Shown here piece by piece: positions 9,412 through 21,521 of a stretch of DNA of 64,000 bases; position 1 is the stretch's first letter; every line of letters starts with the position of its first letter. The position numbers were made by a program, and so were the translations under genes. The stretch covers positions 124,001-188,000 of the forward strand of contig JANFNE010000024.1 of assembly GCA_024867545.1 (NCBI GenBank). The letters run 5' to 3'. Source of the DNA: Phytopythium helicoides. Taxonomy: Eukaryota > Oomycota > Peronosporomycetes > Pythiales > Pythiaceae. The notes beneath the pieces are model-generated. The model did not search any database. It was not told where the DNA came from and was given only the letters and a program-made list of their open reading frames with translations.

Positions 9412-12400
9412 ATGGCGCCGATGAGCTGGGAGAACCCGGCGGACAGCGATGGCGAGCACGAGGATGGCGTGGGGCTCGGCATGGGGCTGCATGCGGGCGC
9501 GAGCGTGTCGCAGGAGGACGCGTGGGCCGTGATCAGCTCGTACTTTGAGGAGAAGGGTCTGGTGCGCCAGCAGCTCGACTCGTTCGACGAGTTCATCCAG
9601 AACACCATGCAGGAGCTGGTGGACGACTCGCGCTCGATCCGCATCAACCCGGAGGCGCAGTACGCGCCCGGCCAGAGCCGCGCCAACACGGACACCATCT
9701 ACAACATTTCCTTCGGCCAGATCTACCTGTCCAAGCCGACGATGACCGAGGCCGACGGCTCCACCAGTGTCATGTTCCCGCACGAGGCGCGCCTGCGCAA
9801 CCTCACCTACTCGGCGCCGCTCTACGTCGACGTCGTGTGCCAAAAGTTCCAGGCGCCCGCCAGCGGACCCGCCAACCTCGAGGAGATGGAGCCCTACGAG
9901 CAGGTCGAGACACCCAAGGAGTTCATCGGCATGGTGCCTATTATGCTGCGCTCGCAGTACTGCGTGCTCACGCACAAGACGGACAAGGAGCTTACCGAAC
10001 TCAACGAGTGCGTCTACGACCAGGGAGGCTACTTTATCATCAATGGCAGCGAAAAGGTGCTCATCGCGCAGGAACGTATGAGCAACAACCACGTCTACTG
10101 CTTCCGCAAGAACGCCTGCGTCCAAGTACAGCTGGGTCTGCGAGACCCGCTCGCACGTCGAGCACGGTGTGCGTCCCACGAGCACCATGTACGTGCAAAT
10201 GTACCAGAAGAGCGGCGGAAAGAGCGCCGTCACGGGCAACCAGATCCGCTCCGTCATCCCGTACATTCGCCAGGACATCCCGGTCGTCATCATCTTCCGC
10301 GCTTTGGGGTTTGTTGCCGACCGCGAGATCCTCGAGCACATTTGTTACGACTTCTCGGACGCCGAGCTCATGGAGCGCTTCAAGCCGTCGCTCGAAGAGG
10401 CGTTCGTGATTCAGGAGCAGGAGGTCGCCCTTGACTTTATCGGTCGCCGTGGTAGCGCCATCAACGTCAGCAAGGCAGACCGTATCCGCTATGCCCAGGA
10501 TATTCTGCAGAAGGAAATGCTGCCGCACGTTGGTGTCGAGGACCACAATGAGACCAAGAAGGCGTACTTCCTTGGCTACGTCGTGCACAAGCTGCTCATG
10601 TGCTCGCTGGGTCGCATCGGCGAGGACGACCGTGACCACTATGGTAACAAGCGTCTGGATCTTGCCGGTCCGCTGCTGGGCGGTCTCTTCCGCATTCTGT
10701 TCAAGAAGCTGACCGAAGGATGTTAAGACGTTCCTGCAAAAGTGCGTCGACAACGGAAAGGACTTCAACCTGACGCTCGCTATCCGCTCGCGCACCATCA
10801 CGAATGGTCTGCGCTACTCGCTCGCCACGGGTAACTGGGGCATGCAGAAGACGGCGTCCAAGGCTGGTGTCTCGCAGGTGTTGAACCGTCTGACGTACGC
10901 ATCGTCGCTGTCGCACTTGCGTCGTCTGAACACGCCGCTCGGCCGTGAAGGCAAGCAGGCGCAGCCGCGTCAGCTCCACAACACGCACTGGGGTATGATC
11001 TGCCCTGCTGAGACCCCAGAGGGCCAGGCTGTCGGTCTCGTGAAAAACTTGGCTCTGATGGCGTACATTTCCGTTGGCTCGCCGCAAGCCCCGATTCTCG
11101 AGTTCCTCGAAGAGTGGGCCACTGAAAACCTGGAGGAAATTAAGCCTCAGATTATCCCGCACTCGACCAAGATCTTCGTGAACGGTAACTGGGTCGGCGT
11201 TCATCGTGAGCCGAATGAGCTTGTGCGCACGCTGCGCTCGCTTCGCCGCTGCGTCGACATTGACGCCGAGGTGTCTGTGATTCGCGATCTCATGAACAAG
11301 GAGCTGCGTATTTACACGGATGCCGGCCGCGTTTGCCGCCCGCTGTTCATTGTCGAGGACAACCAGCTGCTCCTGCAGAAGGAGCAGGTCGTCAAGCTCC
11401 AAAACCACAAGCTGACCAACTACCGGTGGCACAACCTGCTCACGGATGGTGTCGTCGAGCTCATCGATACAGAAGAAGAGGAGGTGTGCATGATTGCGAT
11501 GGAGCCGAAGGATGTCGGCATGGGCACGCAGATGTACACACATTGCGAGATTCACCCATCGATGATTCTCGGCATTTGTGCCAGTATTATTCCGTTCCCC
11601 GACCACAACCAATCGCCGCGTAACACGTACCAGTCGGCCATGGGTAAGCAAGCTATGGGTATCTACTGTTCCAACTTCCGTGCCCGCATGGACACGATGG
11701 CGAACGTGCTCAACTACCCGCAGAAGCCGCTTGTGACGACACGTGCAATGGAGTACCTGCATTTCCGAGAGCTTCCATCGGGCATCAACGCTATCGTCGG
11801 TATTGCGACGTATACGGGCTACAACCAGGAAGATTCTCTGATTATGAACCAGAGTGCAATCGATCGTGGTCTCTTCCGTTCGACGTTCTACCGCTGCTAC
11901 GTCGATCAGGAGCGCAACAAGAGCCCTCATGGTGGTGGAGGTGCAGGAGGCAGCAACTGCGAAGAATTCGAGAAGCCATCCCGCGAGAACTGCTTGGGTC
12001 TTCGTCATGGTAGCTACCACAAGCTGGACGCTGATGGTCTTGTCGCTCCTGGTACGCGTGTTAGTGGTAACGATATCATTATCGGCAAGACATCTCCGCT
12101 GCCGGTGTCCGAGGACTCGTCTCTGGAGCAGCGACACCAGAAGCGTGACGCTAGTACGGCTCTCCGCTCGCACGAGAACGGTATTATCGACAGTGTCATG
12201 CTGACCACGAACGCGGACGGCTTCAAGTTCACCAAGGTCCGCTTCCGCAATATCCGTATCCCGCAGATTGGTGACAAGTTTGCTTCTCGACACGGACAAA
12301 AGGGTACGATTGGTATGACGTACCGCCAAGAGGACATGCCGTTCACGATCGAGGGTATCACCCCCGACATTATCGTGAACCCGCACGCGATTCCGTCGCG

Positions 12401-13032
12401 TATGACGGTCGGTCACTTGGTCGAGTGTCTGCTTGGCAAGGTGTCGTCGCAGACGGGTGACGAAGGTGACGCGACGCCATTCACGGACGTGACGGTGCAG
12501 GCGATTGCCGATACACTGCACAACCTTGGCTACCAGCGCCACGGTAACGAGGTGCTGTATAGCGGCCACACAGGGCCGCCGTCTGACTGCCCAGATCTTC
12601 ATCGGTCCGACGTTCTACCAGCGCCTGAAGCATATGGTCGACGACAAGATCCACTCGCGATCTCGCGGTCCCGTGACGATGCTGACGCGCCAGCCCATGG
12701 AAGGTCGTGCGCGCGAGGGTGGTCTGCGTATGGGAGAGATGGAGCGCGATTGCTTGATTGCGCACGGCTCGGCCAACTTCCTGATGGACCGATTGTTCGC
12801 CAACTCGGACGCATACCGCGTGCACGTGTGCGATATTTGCGGTATCATTGCGATCGCAAATCTGCGCAAGATGACGTTCGAGTGCCGCACTTGCCGCAAC
12901 AAGACGCAGATCTCGCAGGTGCATATTCCATACTCGTGCAAGCTGCTCTTCCAGGAGCTCATGGCCATGTCGATCGCGCCTCGCCTCTTCACGCTCGGCA
13001 ACCCGAGCACCCCGAAGCCTCGTGTTGCGTAG
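9412..13032 (+). CDS. RPB2: RNA polymerase II second-largest subunit
   Basis: Second-largest core subunit of nuclear Pol II, forming much of the active-site wall and the hybrid-binding domain. Recognised by [13 protein letters not shown] near the start, [18 protein letters not shown], the active-centre GYNQEDS (about residue 802), RHGQKGTIG (about 960), [14 protein letters not shown], and the C-terminal zinc ribbon CDIC...CRTC (about 1138-1162). The ATG at 9412 is chosen because conserved sequence begins shortly after it. The frame changes three times, near 10125, 10717 and 12570, each by one extra base. Without them the span is 3618 bp, 1205 residues, the usual size. GHTG before 12570 continues into the conserved [20 protein letters not shown] in the next frame. 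An essential single-copy gene with three breaks is better explained by insertion errors than by decay. No introns seen. Confidence 0.93.
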
Positions 13033-13365
13033 CGTTACGAGTTGGGGACGGCAAGGATTGTGTAGAGCATACGCATGATAATGTGAATGGACAGGAGCCT
13101 CGTGCTACATGGATGAACGCGTTGATGTGCTGCGTGTCAATGTCGTGGTGGTGGTGGGTTGATTGACGACCACCAAGTGAGCGAAATCGTGCCGATTTGG
13201 ATGGCTACAAAGTGTAGCCATGAGTCATCACATATAAATTCCAAGTCAAAACGGTTTGAGTACATTTGAGTATATACGTTGATGGAGGCGTTCGAAGGCG
13301 TTCGTTGCGTTGCGTTGCGTGACGGCGGTTGTTGCGCGGCAGGCATGCGACGCACGACGAATCGC

Positions 13366-14418
13366 TTACTCACTCTTCATCTTGAGCTTGGTCGCGTCGT
13401 CGAGCGTGCGACGCTTGACGCGCGAGTAGGCGCTCATGTTGTCGTCGAGCACGTAGTCGATCATGACCTTGACCCAGGACTTGTGGCTGGGCAGGTTGTC
13501 GTAGAACTCGGGGGCGATCTCGCGCACCTTGTGCAGACGCGAGCCGGGCACGAACGGGAAGTCGTGGTGCTCGTTGTGGAGGCCGACGTTGAAGGTGACC
13601 CAGTTGAGGATGCCGTAGTACGAGTACGTCTCGTAGCCGAGGATGAACTCGTAGTGCTCAGCGATGAAGTGGCCGGCCACCGGGTGCACGCCAGCGCCGA
13701 GGAACGTGCCGAGCAGCAGGTAGATGAGGGCCTGCACACCGCCAAAGTAGTAGATGGCGCTGTTGTAGGCGGCGCAGACGGCGAAGTTGAACGCCTCCCA
13801 GGGTCCGGGCGTCTTGGGGTTGACGACGAGCGGGCGGAAGGCGTAGAAGAAGACCTGGAAGATGACGAAGAGCATCTTGGTGATCTTGTACTGGAAGATC
13901 TTGCCCTCGAGCTCGGTGGGCAGGTCGACATCGACGCCCTCCTCGCCCTGGTATCGGTGGTGCTCCATGTGGTAGCGCTTAAAGCTAATGGCAGAGGGAA
14001 CGCCAACGGGGAGGTTGGCGAGGATGGCGAGCAGCTTGTTGTGCACGGGCTTCTTGAATCCGAGGTTGTGCGAGATCTCGTGCATGCCCATCATCATGGC
14101 GTGGTTGGCCGTGCCGCCGACGACGTAGGTGAGCGCGAGGAAGGCCGGGAGCGCGAGCGTGGGGGCGACGAAGATGGCGAGGTACGTCTGCATGGCGACG
14201 ACGGCGGCGATGATGTACTTGGACTTCCAGCAGTGTCCGAAGAGCTGCTTGATCTCCGGGTGCTTGGCCAGGATGAGCTTGCGGCGCGTGGCGTGCGGCT
14301 CGTCCGTGGGCACCCAGTGGAACTCGCTCTGCGGCTCGAACGCGTGCACGAACTTGGGCTTCTGCACCGAGTCGTCCACCGGCGCCATGGGCATGCCGAG
14401 CTTCTCCACCTTGCACAT
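13366..14418 (-). CDS. DEGS1: Sphingolipid delta-4 (dihydroceramide) desaturase
   Basis: ER membrane di-iron desaturase converting dihydroceramide to ceramide. The three histidine boxes are HEISHN (about residue 112), HMEHHR (150) and HNEHHDFP (about 280). Other family signatures are WVPTDEPHATRRKLILAKHP at the N-terminus and PGSRLHKVREIAPEFYDNLP near the C-terminus. Hydrophobic pairs lie at about 62-105 and 185-250. Length is 350 residues, normal for DES1. I start at 14418 (MCKVEKLG); the frame is open further upstream to 14631. A different frame starting at 14519 has an AAG-repeat-coded poly-Lys run, which could be the true N-terminus if an indel or intron lies between. It converges on RPB2, with 333 bp between the stops. 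Confidence 0.9.
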   Translation of the reverse strand: MCKVEKLGMPMAPVDDSVQKPKFVHAFEPQSEFHWVPTDEPHATRRKLILAKHPEIKQLFGHCWKSKYIIAAVVAMQTYLAIFVAPTLALPAFLALTYVVGGTANHAMMMGMHEISHNLGFKKPVHNKLLAILANLPVGVPSAISFKRYHMEHHRYQGEEGVDVDLPTELEGKIFQYKITKMLFVIFQVFFYAFRPLVVNPKTPGPWEAFNFAVCAAYNSAIYYFGGVQALIYLLLGTFLGAGVHPVAGHFIAEHYEFILGYETYSYYGILNWVTFNVGLHNEHHDFPFVPGSRLHKVREIAPEFYDNLPSHKSWVKVMIDYVLDDNMSAYSRVKRRTLDDATKLKMKSE

Positions 14419-15130
14419 GGTCGCGGGCTGGTGGTGGGCTGCGGCTTCTTCTTCTTCTTCTTCTTGGGCTCGAGGCGGAGCTGGCGGCCAGCGAAAGCGA
14501 AAGTGGGGGTTTCCGCCATGGGGGATCCTTGCCTGCTGGACAGGAGGGCTGACGTGGAGGAGCGCGTAGTTTACCGCACCGCCTGGAAAACTACGAGAAC
14601 ACTGTTTCGCGCGTGGGGCATGAAATGACACAACGCGCTTGTTTTAGAGTGAATTGTATGGGAGGAGACGTGCACGTTGTGGCAATCGTCAACAACACCC
14701 GCGAAGATTACTCGCGCCTGGGAAAGGGTTCTATAGTGAATCCGAGATCTCTGCCTGCTTCCCCTACCCCGAGGTGTACCGCGTCGCGTCCGCTATCAGC
14801 AGTGACTTGATGTTGTCGCGTCGTACAGTACCGTGGTGGCTTCCCTAGTGGACCGATGAGTGGATACCGAACGGGTCTGCGCGACGGAGCGAACGTGGTT
14901 GCCACGACCTACTGGAGCTTCAGAGACGATGAGGAGATGCTCACGTCCACGACGGCAATGCACTGCTGCGCACAACCGGGTCTCGGACTCAAAGGTCGAG
15001 CGGGCACTTGACTTGGTTGCAGCAAGGTATCTTTCGGAAGCGCCACGCTAATACTCCCTTGACATCTCTATATTCCAATATTTCCTATGAACTCATTGCA
15101 TCAAAACGGATTCATCATACACATACCAAC
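14419..15130. other. Gap with scattered coding-like fragments
   Basis: Plus-strand frames at about 14660-15015 give protein-like pieces (VVAIVNNTREDYSRL, FPYPEVYRVASAISSDLML, MSGYRTGLRDGANVVATTYW) that lie in two frames with no workable splice that I could see. They may be a decayed gene or an intron-containing gene I cannot resolve. No domain recognised. 15050-15130 is AT-richer. Confidence 0.25.
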
Positions 15131-15621
15131 TTATAAAAGATCTTCAGAATTCATCACGCGCAGCTGCTCGGTGTCCCACGGAGGCCACCAGTGCTGGTCA
15201 AATAGTGACCGCTCTCTCATCGCCGGTAGAAACGTGCAAGCGGACCAGCACGGGTTACTCGACATTGGTAGTCGACGCCACCAACGGCGTTCCCATACAA
15301 ATCCCAAGTCAACTTCGCTACGATGGCGGCTTCGTCGGGCTTCATGCGGCTCCATTGGCCATGGCGCTTCCTGCGGCCAACGATTGGACGCAGGCCTCGT
15401 GCCGGGCGAGCCAGCTTGGCGACCATGTCCGTCGCCTCCAGCTCCAGCTCATTGAAGCTCGGCCGTGGTCGTGGGACCCTCGGTTGGCATCCTACATACG
15501 GTACCGCATCCTGAACTTTCCTGCCCGCATGCAGATCCCCATCATGCTGGCGGAGAGCTATTGGCTGGTGGCCGTGCACTGGGCAAAGACACGATGCGTT
15601 CGGGGGATCTGGGCCCGCCAC
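15131..15621 (-). CDS. Unknown small protein, two exons
   Basis: Exon 1 (15621-15259) ends ...AKLTWDLYGNAVGG followed by VDYQCR. A 65-bp GT-AG intron (15194-15258) joins it in phase 0 to HWWPPWDTEQLRVMNSEDLL and a stop at 15131. The intron matches the size and splice style of its neighbours, which is the main support. Total 141 residues. The N-terminal half (upstream of about 15460) is compositionally odd and the start at 15621 is uncertain; there may be more exons upstream. No family recognised. It lies upstream of nothing obvious on the same strand. Confidence 0.35.
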
Positions 15622-16717
15622 GCACGCCGAAATCCGATCCGCTGGGGCTGGACACGCGCGGCGTTCGGCGGGTCCAGTCGTGCAATTACCGCTTGCTGCA
15701 AGTGATGGCGAGACTGTCCAAGGCTAGTGGCGCGCTCCTCGCTCGCTCGACGGATCCTTGAGGAGGATACAGCGGCTGGCGATGGAGGATGGATGACCTT
15801 CTTCGTCGCGGCGTTGCCGGGTTGCGGCTGATCGATGGACGCCAGGGTGTCGCAGTCGCGCTCGCCTCGGCTCTGTGCGTGCCGGTCATGAGCGTTGCAT
15901 TGCATTGCATGGTCGTTGCCAGCGAGCGCCGACAGTCGCAAAGACGAAGGCGGCTGCAGAAACCATCGGGACGAGTAAGCATCACGAGAGGAAGCATTTG
16001 CACGCGCCAGTAATCACGGCCACGGCGGCTCCGTCGCTCGACGAGGACTTCGTCGAAAGACACCTCGTGCTCTCCATGACCGAGAAGAGGCTGTGCGGTC
16101 CTCGGCAAGTCAACAGCTGACATCGGCGAACTGTTGATGGAAAGGATTAAGCGCAGTGAGCATGGCGGCTTTGGTGAAGTGGTGGCGACTAGCAGCACTT
16201 ACTTGTTAGGAAGGAGGTGTGCTGTAACGCCGACCGTGGTTGTCAGGTGCTTCGTTTGCAGGTCTTCGCATACGCAAGTCGTTTCATGCCTACAACGAGC
16301 GGCACGATCATGATCGCTTGCAGTGAAGGTTTTAGTGGTGAGCGTAAGCGAGTGTCGGCATCTTGACGATCTAGAGCCCATTTGAGAGCTGACAATCCAT
16401 CCGAAAGCAAACGAGACGATGCCGATGGCATTGTGCAAGTGCTGGCACAGGACAATAGTGGATGCAGATTGTTGGGCAAGGTGGTGTGCGATACAATGTT
16501 TGGCAGCGAAACATACTCGACGAAGATGAACACGGTGTGCAGCATTGACAGGAATGTTGAAGCTGTAGCCATGTGCGATGAGCCACCGAATTCACATGTC
16601 AACGTGGCCAAGGTGATCGAATCCAACTCCACTGCCAGGTATCAACGAGCACTTATGTTCAACGCACAAAATCCGTGGAGTGCCCTGAGGCGGTCCCTAC
16701 AGTACTTACAAAACGTC
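15622..16717. other. Gap, possible kinase relic
   Basis: No supported gene. On the plus strand at about 16139-16215 a frame reads IKRSEHGGFGEVV followed by a short TYLLGRRCAV, which resembles the glycine loop and start of the VAIK strand of a TKL kinase, but nothing downstream continues a kinase fold. It may be a relic of a duplication of the neighbouring receptor kinase. The rest shows nothing. Confidence 0.25.
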
Positions 16718-19435
16718 TCAGAGCTCAAACTTGGAGTGTGCCTTGAGCAGTGTGCGCAGCTCGTAGTGCGCAACACTAGCACTCGGTCGATCACTAGAGT
16801 TGTAGCTCAGGCAGCGCATGGCCAAGTCCCGCACGTCATCGGGACAGTCGTCGCCTAGGCTAGGCGTCTCCTCGCTAGTCACCTTCAGCACAATGAGTGC
16901 ATTCGTCACACCGTCGAACGGCTTCACAAGGGTCGATAGCTCGGACAGAATGACGCCGAACGAGTAAATATCGGCCTTCTCCGTGTAGCGCTCACCTCGC
17001 AGAACCTCAGGCGCGATCCACGCCATGGTGCCGATACCCGCTGTCATGGTCGCGTCTACCTGCCACTCGCGAGAGATGCCAAAGTCACTCAGCTTTGCCT
17101 CGTAGCTATCGCTCAGGAGCACGTTCTTGGACTTCAGATCGCGATGGATGATCGGCGACGGGAACGAGTGCAGGTAGATTATTCCCTCCAGAATGTCGAG
17201 CGCAATCGCGGCCTTGGCAGGAAGAATCGCCGAGTTCTGATACCAGTCAAACTCCTCCGGGTGCGAATCCTTGCGCTTGAATTGCCGCTTCAGTAGTGCA
17301 TCCAAATCTCCGTTCGGCATGTACTCGAGCAGCACAGCAATGTCTGACAGCATGCCCCAAGTCACACCGAGGAACCGAACAACCTTCGGGTGAGTCAGTG
17401 TAGCAAGCAGCTTGATCTCTTCGATGAAGGCACCGAGGCACCGGTCGTCATTGGCCTTGTCCGGCAGCAACTTCTTGACCACAACCGGCTCGCCATTGTA
17501 GGTCGCCAGGTAGACGATTCCAAAGCCACCCTTGGCGATCGGCCGATCAAGTGCCACTTCGCTCGCCGGGATGCGATACTTGACGAGTGCCGACTCGACG
17601 GCCGTTCCGCCCATGATAGTCACCATGCCACCGCTGAAAATGGTGTTGAACGCGTACGAGTTGTTGGTGGCAACTGCATCCTCATCATCGCTGCTGTTCG
17701 TATTGCCCGTACCCTCGACACCGTAACCTGCCCTGTGCTTGGCAGCCGTACTCTGGTTGGCGAAGAACCCAGCATCTCCATCAAACCCGGATCCCTTGAG
17801 TGCCTTCTTCTGGTAGACGCGGTAGCCGACCGCCGCAAGTGCAACCACAAGCACCACCACCAAGCAGACGACGACAATCAGGACGGTCGATGAGCCGCTC
17901 GAGGCCTCAGTATCCGTGGCAGAAGTGGTCGACTGCGATGACCCCCCACTGGAAGACGAGCTCAAGTCACCGTACGTCTCCTCAAAAAGTTCATCCGTGA
18001 TGACGCACACGTTGAGCCCATTGATGGTCACGAGATCAGCACCATTGGTTGTACAGCTCGTCTGCTCAATCGTTGCCGTAAACTTTTTGAGGCTCTGGAA
18101 TGTGGAGTAATCCGATCTCGAGATCTCGAAGGTCGTGATGGTGTTCGAGCCAAGGTCGAGGTTCTCAAGTGCCCAGGGGAACGACACGCCCTGGACTGTC
18201 TCGATCGGGTTCCCTGAGAGGTTCAGCGACTTCATTCCCGTCGGCAGCGTCAAGTTGTACAGCTCGGTCACCTTGTTGTCGATGAAATTGCTGTTGCGGA
18301 GACAATGTGAGCTATAATCGCAGAGAATTGTACATGTAGAAAGCCACTCACAGCTGTGTCATGGCGCCTGGCAGGGAGTTTGGCACCGATGTGATCTTGT
18401 TGGTGCTCACATCACTGTTTAAAGCAAATGAAAAGCCGCGTTAGGTGGCTGATCTTGAAGACAGGCGATTGAGAGGGGAAGACGTACAGTTGAGTCAGGT
18501 TGGAGGGGAATGTGACGCCGTCAAGGGACGTGAGAGAGCACTCAAGGAGTGACCTGTACGTAGCAAGCAGATTGAGTCAGCCCAATTTATCAGCCCCACA
18601 ACCGAAAGAAAGCCTCGAACGTACAAGTACTTGACTGTGCTTGGGAAGCTAGCGCCAGATAGCGTCGAGAGCGGGAGGTTGTGCACGTATAGGAGGTTGA
18701 GTGAAGAAGGGAACTCAGCGCCGGAAAGCGTCTTGAACAGGTTGCCACCCAGGTACAGCTGCTGGAGCGAACTGGGCAGGTTCATGCCGTCAAAGGAGTC
18801 GATGTAGTTCCAACTCAGACCCCTGGCGACATCCTTTGAGTGAGCTAGACGTTCATTCGGCAAAGAGACCAGCAAAAGCCGCCAAGACGTACAGATAGGT
18901 AAGAGTCGAGGGGACAGCGACATCCGCAAAGGACGTGATCTGGTTAGTCGTGAGCGACCTGGAGAGGAAGGGCATCATGTGTTAGTCCTGGCGTCGGTAG
19001 GGACGGCGGGGCACGCGTCTGCAAGCGACGTACAGCTTGGTCAGCGTCGACTTTGAGACGTCAATCGACGTGATGTTGTTGTTGTCGAGCACCCTGCAAG
19101 CACATTTCCACACGCGTCACCTTCCACCGTTTCCAATCTCTCCATGCAACCAAAAGAAAAGAAAAGAAGAAGAAAAAAATCGCCACGCACAGCGAGGACA
19201 CGTCGGGGAAGCTGTCGACCTGGTCGATCTGCAAGACCGTGGCCTCGAGCGAGTCGTCGGACACGGACAGCACCGTAGCGTCGCAGTCAGCGTCGTACAC
19301 GATCGCCGTCGACTCGTTCTTGCCAGCCGTGAGCGTCACAAGGCCGTCAAAGTCGCAGGACGCAGACGAATCGTCAGACGCCGCGGCCACCGCCGAGGCG
19401 GAGAGCGCGCCGAGCGCCACGGCCAGCCGGAGCAT
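16718..19435 (-). CDS. LRR receptor-like kinase (TKL family), seven exons
   Basis: Signal peptide (MLRLAVALGALSASAVAA), about six LRRs (about residues 80-300), a Ser-rich stalk, one membrane helix (TVLIVVVCLVVVLVVALAAV, about 367-387) and a cytoplasmic kinase (about 475-745 of 756). The kinase is complete: GGFGIVYLA loop, VVVKKL lysine, HRDLKSKNVLL catalytic loop, DFGISREW, WIAPE. Introns by GT-AG and frame: 19094-19190, 18959-19033, 18823-18892, 18554-18624, 18415-18487, 18291-18351. All are phase 2 and split a Leu codon of the LRR. The spliced length is 2271 bp, divisible by three. Likely a plasma-membrane receptor kinase; the ligand is unknown. The start at 19435 is chosen for the signal peptide. 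Confidence 0.88.
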
Positions 19436-20282
19436 GGGCCTGGGGTCGAGCGGCAGCCCTGCGGGACGCGCGCCGAGAGCGGAGACCTGCCTGGTGAGCC
19501 CCGCGCCGCGGGATAGCGATGGAAATGGCGGAGAGAGCAGGAGGGCGCGGCGGGTACGCGCGGGGGTACGGTCCGAACTGCGGAGGCGTACCCCAGTCAT
19601 AACTGATACCATATATGATTCATATATGTGATATAGCAGTGATTTTATATATTGAAATTGTTGAAAATTTATAACTATTTTGGGATATGTATTACAGGAT
19701 GCAGGAAATAGGAGGGCGGAAAACATCAGGTTTAGTGGCGGCGGCGCGCGTGTGGATTGGCCAAAAGTCGGCTCGAAAAAAAAAGCCGGACCATGTTGGC
19801 ACGTCACGCTGACCCGCCCGCTTGCTACAGTACAAACAGCCAACTGTGCGCTCAGCATTCCGCCTTGCTGCTCCTCCTCGTGTTGCTCTGCCAGTGATGA
19901 CCGCACCTCTAGGCGATGGTAATGGCGAGTCGACTGAGCTGTTGGGGAGGTCCAGACCCATGACATGACCCTCCTGTATCACTTCCCGACGAGCTCACAA
20001 GCAAACCACATCAGATCCAATCGTTCCCACCAAAAAAGAGGGTTAGTCCACGCTTGGGCAGTGCGGACTAACGCTCGACAGTGGCGCAAAGCACGGCGAG
20101 GATTTCTGTAAGGATTGGCAGCACACTGTACACGTGTCAATGACTACGCGACACCATCGAGCAGTCTGTGGCTATGGCACGACGGCCAGGAGGAGCAGCT
20201 CAACTCAACTCTCAGAGCTCATGAGCAATGGACGAATGTGCAGCGCTATCAAGTCGATTTCTACATTACAGTTAATTTTGCT
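19436..20282. other. Intergenic, receptor kinase promoter side
   Basis: Contains the 5' side of the LRR kinase gene and the 3' side of the seven-helix gene. An AT-rich patch at 19600-19690 holds TATATGATTCATATATGTGATATA, with ATATATG/CATATAT inverted copies. No gene supported. Confidence 0.4.
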
Positions 20283-21521
20283 TCACACGTTTTCCTCGCC
20301 AGGAATCACGGCCTTCTTCTCAACCTTGCGGAAGATCCACACGATGATCCAAATACATGCCGCCTGCATCACAATAACCTGGTCAGCTTTTACAATTGGA
20401 TAGTCCGATCCTCGTGTTGAACGCACCTGAAACCAGTGCATGATGCTCACGCTCGTGCTCGTGTCCTCACAGTTGATGCCGTTGGCGCACTCAAGCTCGT
20501 CGTCCGGCCCAGAGCTGTTTTTGACGCCCAAGTACACCTGTTAAAGCACAACAAATCCACGTCAGAGAGCCTTCAGAGTTAGACGCCTCGAAACACCACA
20601 AGCCACAAACCTGGCCAGCCACAACAACGATCGCGAAGCCCTCCACAACGTAGATGATGCGGCGGATCTTGGCAGCCGGGCTGTTCTTGTTGCTTTCCTT
20701 CTTCTTCGAGGATGACCTCCATCTCTTGCCCTCTTCGGCGACTGGAATGTCGTCGACTACAGTGCCTAGGTCGAACGATCTTGCCGTTTGAAGCTGCTCG
20801 AAGTTCATGCGGTTCCGCTCCTGGTAGATCTTCTGCTGCTTCTCAAAGTGGATCAGCCGGTTGTGTACCTGCACGCCGTACACCGCAAACACGAGGCTGA
20901 TCGCCGCCAAGAAAGCAGCACTTCCGAGCATCTGCAGGTATGTCATCCCCTTGCGATGAAAGCCCTTGCTCGAGAACGTGTACATGTCGAGCACAAGGTA
21001 GAAGATGATGATGCTGGCGATTGAGGTGCGCTCGATCCACTTGAGGTCCAGTGGCCGTGTCACGGGAGCTGCTGTCTGCTGGATGATAGCCGCCCAGTAG
21101 CCAAGAGCGAAGATGCTGTAGATCAAAAGAGGTCAGCAGATAACTCGCTGAGTGGAGTCTACACGCACGAGACTCACTAGTTGGCGTACAGCGCGGACGT
21201 GCACGCGTCCGAGAAGCAAAGCACGATCGGCCGGGGGATGATGTGGCGGTAGCCCGACGGGTCGATGCCGCGTAGGAAGAAGGTGATGGAGCTGATGGCG
21301 CCGAGCAGGAACGACTGCTGCTGCAGCGGCGGCGCGTCGAACTTGAGCGCTCGGTAGTACATGATTCCCGTGACGATCGCCGTCAAGATGCCGATAGCGA
21401 GGTAGATGATCTGCGCATTGAAGTATGCGGACTCGTCGTAGGACGAGAGCGTGCGCGAGCACTCGCCGTCGACTTGGGCGAGCCCGTAGAAGCAGGTCCC
21501 GTCAGTAATGTTGTAGCCCAT
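20283..21521 (-). CDS. Seven-helix membrane protein of unknown family, four exons
   Basis: Exons 21521-21178, 21115-20611, 20537-20427 and 20363-20283, joined by GT-AG introns of 62, 73 and 63 bp. Spliced length is 1041 bp, 346 residues, in frame throughout. Hydrophobic helices include AQIIYLAIGILTAIVTGIMY, FLLGAISSITFFL, the segment across the first junction (ALYANYIFALGYWAAII), SIASIIIFYLVLDMYTF, MLGSAAFLAAISLVFAVYGV, IIYVVEGFAIVVVAGQVYLG and ACIWIIVWIF. That makes seven, with a short, possibly extracellular N-terminus containing NITDGTC and a long basic loop between helices 5 and 6. The topology is GPCR-like, but no GPCR signature is visible, so a receptor role is inference. Same strand as the LRR kinase, 848 bp upstream of its start. 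Confidence 0.7.

Noticed and set aside
10690..10740. Programmed +1 frameshifting in RPB2
   Set aside because: The shift site (ACC-G-AAG) has no stop in the A site and no slippery pattern shared with the other breaks; insertion error is simpler.
10701..12602. 633-codon open frame on the minus strand
   Set aside because: It is antisense to RPB2, has no domain, and is a by-product of GC-rich third positions.
13279..14628. 449-codon plus-strand frame
   Set aside because: Antisense to the desaturase; composition (Val/Glu/Arg/His) is a shadow of the real gene.
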